DNA from: PALSA-350 sp963834445 | GTDB taxonomy: Bacteria; Acidobacteriota; Terriglobia; Terriglobales; Acidobacteriaceae | Direction of reading: 5' to 3' | NCBI GenBank assembly: GCA_963834445.1 | Contig: CAWIBU010000007.1 | Coordinates: 1 to 64,000, forward strand | Length of the DNA: 64,000 nt | Part shown: positions 62,401 to 64,000 of the stretch, in pieces | Numbering within the stretch: position 1 is the first letter of the stretch | Layout of the letters: each line of letters starts with the position of its first letter | Made by a program: the position numbers and the translations under genes | The notes under the pieces: model-generated | What the model saw: only the letters and a program-made list of their open reading frames with translations | What the model was told of the DNA's origin: nothing | The model's database searches: none

Positions 62401-64000
62401 CTCCGCCCCGGCCGTCGTGTCTGAAATAGTTACGGATTGTGGCCCACCGTAGGTGCCCGGGGTGGGCGAGAATTGCGGCGGGGCGGTTGCCGAAAGGAAC
62501 GTGTAAGTGGTGCTGGCGACCGCACTTTGCAAATCGCCGCTGGCCGTGGCCATGGCCTTCACCGTGGTGGTGGCTGAGACGGTGAAGCCCCCGCCGTATG
62601 TTGGCGAAGCCGTGGTCGGCGTCGAGCCGTCGATGGTGTAGTAGATAGTGGGGTTGGTAGCCGAATCGGTAATGGTGACCAGCTGAGGGGTGCTGTAAGT
62701 GCCGCTTACCGGAGAAATCTGGGGAGTGGGCGCACTTTGCTCACCTCCACTGGTAATTTCCCAGAGCTGCAACGCCAGGTCGTACGCGCCTGCGGTGCCA
62801 AAATTCGCTCCCGCGATCAGCAGACCCCCGTTGTAATTAATGACCGATTGATTCTGCGTTCCCAGCGTCGACACGATGACCGCAGACTTGCCCCAGGCCC
62901 CGTTGCTGTAGGTGTAATAGCCGACCCTGCAAGCTCCATTGTCGGGGGCAGAGAAATATCCATTGCTGTTGCAATGCGCGGAACGTTGTTCCTGTTCCGC
63001 AAACACGACGTAGGGTTGCCCGTTCCAGGGCAGGGTACCGCCGTTGATTTCATGGGCCGTACGAACCGTACTATCAATCTCGGTCAGGATCCACGGGGTG
63101 GTAAAGATATTACCGCTGGGAGGCGAAAACTGGACCAGTCCATAGGTCCAGGGCGGCGCGGTGGTGCCCTCTTCACTGTCGGCAACCGTCACGCCCATGT
63201 TGCCAGGTAGATTTCCCAGCGCGTTGCCATTTGCTCCTGGCCCGATGACCGAGACAGGCCAAGTCTGAGTTTTGGGATTTCCCCCAAAATTACGTGGGTT
63301 TTCCCAGAGATAGGTACTTGATCCGTTACAACCAATCAAATTGTTGATCCCGTTATAGGTGTAAACCGCGACCCCATCCCCGACATTGATATTGGTGACC
63401 GTACTGGGAACCACGGTCCAAACCGAAAGATTCGCAGTCTGGTAGGCTACGAACGGCTCTGAGCCTGGCAGGAAAGCGCCTCCCGTGCAGATAACATCGA
63501 GCAACCCGTCGCCATCGATATCCGCAAGCTTGATATCGTGACAGCCGCTCTTGGCATTGATAGTGATCTGTTGCCAGACCCCGCTCGGATTGCCGTTCCC
63601 TCCAGGATTCAGGGGATTTAGAAAGAGGAGAGTTGAGCCAGTCGTCGATCCATTGGGCGCCGGCGCCGAGACCACGAGGTCCGGCCACGTCCTGCCGGCA
63701 AACCGGATTGACTTGGCGCGCTCGTAATAGGTGCCGTAGGTCTTGGTGATGGTCGTCGGGTTGGTGCCCCAGCCATTCAGACCACCTGTGCTCTGATAGA
63801 ACCACAAGCCGCCCTGCGTGCCATTTAGGCCCAGCACCACGCTCGGCGTAGTGGTCGAGGTAAAGAAATCGACGACTTTCTCGGCACGCGCGCCGAGGTT
63901 ATAAGACTTTCCGCTGTAAGTAATCGGATCCGGATCGATCTTAAAATTCTGGACTGTCTGTGCTGGCAAAAAACAAACGTTTGTCCACAAGAGCGCCAAT
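59416..64000 (-). CDS. Giant secreted repeat protein: FG-GAP-like, 8 chitobiase-C domains, L-type lectin (5' end outside window)
   Basis: At least 1527 residues; the visible N-terminus is the end of a signal peptide (CFLPAQT), so only a few codons are missing. Order: beta-propeller-like region with a Ca2+ loop (LADIDGDGLLDV), about residues 15-420; four chitobiase/beta-hexosaminidase C-type domains (ATIYYTxDGSTPT pattern), about 420-750; a legume-type lectin (FTTTFTFQLLNAQADGFTF, VAIKFDFFNNSGEGSDSTG), about 750-975; four more chitobiase-C domains, about 976-1315; a concanavalin-like domain (DEFNESSLNTSQWQV), about 1320-1527. No catalytic domain or sorting signal is seen. A carbohydrate-binding adhesin role is inferred. 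The S53 peptidase gene follows after about 90 nt. Confidence 0.88.
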   Translation of the reverse strand, partial: LALLWTNVCFLPAQTVQNFKIDPDPITYSGKSYNLGARAEKVVDFFTSTTTPSVVLGLNGTQGGLWFYQSTGGLNGWGTNPTTITKTYGTYYERAKSIRFAGRTWPDLVVSAPAPNGSTTGSTLLFLNPLNPGGNGNPSGVWQQITINAKSGCHDIKLADIDGDGLLDVICTGGAFLPGSEPFVAYQTANLSVWTVVPSTVTNINVGDGVAVYTYNGINNLIGCNGSSTYLWENPRNFGGNPKTQTWPVSVIGPGANGNALGNLPGNMGVTVADSEEGTTAPPWTYGLVQFSPPSGNIFTTPWILTEIDSTVRTAHEINGGTLPWNGQPYVVFAEQEQRSAHCNSNGYFSAPDNGACRVGYYTYSNGAWGKSAVIVSTLGTQNQSVINYNGGLLIAGANFGTAGAYDLALQLWEITSGGEQSAPTPQISPVSGTYSTPQLVTITDSATNPTIYYTIDGSTPTTASPTYGGGFTVSATTTVKAMATASGDLQSAVASTTYTFLSATAPPQFSPTPGTYGGPQSVTISDTTAGAEIYYTTDGSTPTTGSTHYSAAIPVSSSTTFKAMATASGFSASNVVTATYSIEVAATPAPTFSPAGGSYAGPQQVTLGDTNSQAVIYYTTDGSAPTTSSPVYSKAISVDSGTVTINAIALAPGLGVSTTASASYTIQLAATATPKFLPGTGTYSSAQSVTISDTTSGAVIYYTTDGSTPTTSSAIYSDDINVSASSTLKALALAPGFAQSAVGSAVYTIQIGGGGGSDIDFSGGFLNATGLQLNGNAKVTSGNLELTDGNTSEAGSGFWTTPVNVQNFTTTFTFQLLNAQADGFTFTLQNAGLTALGATGGSLGYSASSPGSVTPPGIANSVAIKFDFFNNSGEGSDSTGIYLNGANPTVPAIDLTSSGIVLTSGDPITAQLTYDGTTLTLNLTDTVTGDTFTQAFTVDIPGTVGATTAYAGFTGGSGGYGAIQNIKAWTFTVGSLPVAASPTFNPLPGTYTSTQNIALNSATANATIYYTLDGSTPTHSSAVYSTPIVVSSPSLTIKALAAASGYQDSSIVSGAYQIQPIVQVAASPAFNPPPGTYTSAQNVALSSTTPSATIYYTVDGSTPTHSSAVYSTPIVVSGSSVTIQALAAASGYQDSSVASGTYQIQPIVPFAASPTFNPLPGTYTSTQNVALNSTTSGATIYYTLDGSTPTHSSAVYSTPIVVSSSSLTIKALAAASGYQDSGVASGTYQIQPIVPVAATPALSPVSGTTFATTLNVSITDTTPGATIYYTTDGSTPTSGSTAYTTAFTLSATTTVRAIAVASGYTQSALGSATYTYSPVTGNSPVSDEFNESSLNTSQWQVRAPVGGSAAVSNGELVITVPAGSNHDATQPALDAVQVVETIGNINFDVAVKIDSSLTSATQYSEQGLLVEGDAKNYIRFEIGAGGTTTVLGVSTVVAGVSTSKIGIVPFSSYAVPTYLRLQRVGTTYTAYWSTNGTTWTQAGTFTDSLVVTGLAPFAGNYDSTPSKATGLTAKFDWFHNRATDGP
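60300..61070. repeat. Three in-gene tandem copies of a 258-bp unit
   Basis: Chitobiase-C domains 5, 6 and 7 of the giant protein are nearly identical in DNA, with landmarks at 60435, 60693 and 60951, an exact 258-bp (86-residue) period. The other five domains are diverged, so this block was amplified recently or is homogenised by gene conversion. Confidence 0.88.

Noticed and set aside
1..64000. tRNA, rRNA or riboswitch genes
   Set aside because: Reading the spacers on both strands showed no T-loop/anticodon arm pattern or riboswitch core that I could support.

Overview
The window reads as a chromosomal stretch of a high-GC, Gram-negative heterotroph, most likely an Acidobacteriota member (Terriglobia-like; inferred from gene content, not from a marker-gene search). 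Supporting this are lipid A genes (lpxD, a PagL-type deacylase), a kumamolisin-like S53 peptidase, a DUF2277 protein, glutamate formimidoyltransferase, a very large lectin/chitobiase-C repeat protein, and several families of intergenic palindromes. There are no rRNA or tRNA genes, no CRISPR array, no prophage and no intact transposase.

Layout. 0-2.3 kb: groES-groEL on the minus strand behind a CIRCE operator. 2.3-12.6 kb: single genes and short clusters (SDR reductase, CpsB-type phosphatase, purQ, half-length AI-2E-type permease, yebC, pagL-like, ftcD, a REC-PAS protein abutting lpxD). 12.7-16.6 kb: a CCA/poly(A)-polymerase-type nucleotidyltransferase with an unusual charged tail, then a GGDEF-EAL protein. 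16.7-27.8 kb: a plus-strand run of gudD, a GT39-like mannosyltransferase, an unusual nucleoside-hydrolase homologue, DUF1175, a thioester alpha-2-macroglobulin and a membrane protein; the last three overlap and resemble the E. coli yfaT/yfaS pair. 28-37 kb: an XRE-cupin regulator, nth, hemQ, dedA, inositol-phosphate synthase, a VanX-type dipeptidase, an fsr-like exporter, an RDD protein and a SpoIIM-like protein. Six of these genes carry about 18 single-base frame breaks while genes outside the stretch are intact, which points to consensus errors more than to decay.

37-44 kb: an overlapping minus-strand operon mutS-nagZ-anmK-peptide-binding lipoprotein (mismatch repair joined to cell-wall recycling). 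44.7-48.6 kb: hemX/ccsA-hemA-hemC-hemD, every junction overlapping by 4 nt; with hemQ this suggests a coproporphyrin-type haem route. 49.2-55.1 kb: FAD oxidoreductase, then CocE-type hydrolase, SUMF1-domain protein and APC permease with overlapping junctions. 55.2-64 kb: cardiolipin-synthase-like PLD, cupin, DUF2277, S53 peptidase and the giant secreted repeat protein, whose 5' end runs off the window.

The most novel material is intergenic. A REP-doublet family (REPIN-like, two 50-bp arms around a conserved 60-bp core) occurs at 33.4 and 44.4 kb in opposite orientation. The second copy is split by a 105-bp element with 7-bp terminal inverted repeats, a perfect internal hairpin and a 3-bp target duplication. 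Inverted copies of the same arm bracket a small GIY-YIG nuclease gene at 48.6-49.06 kb and supply its C-terminal codons.
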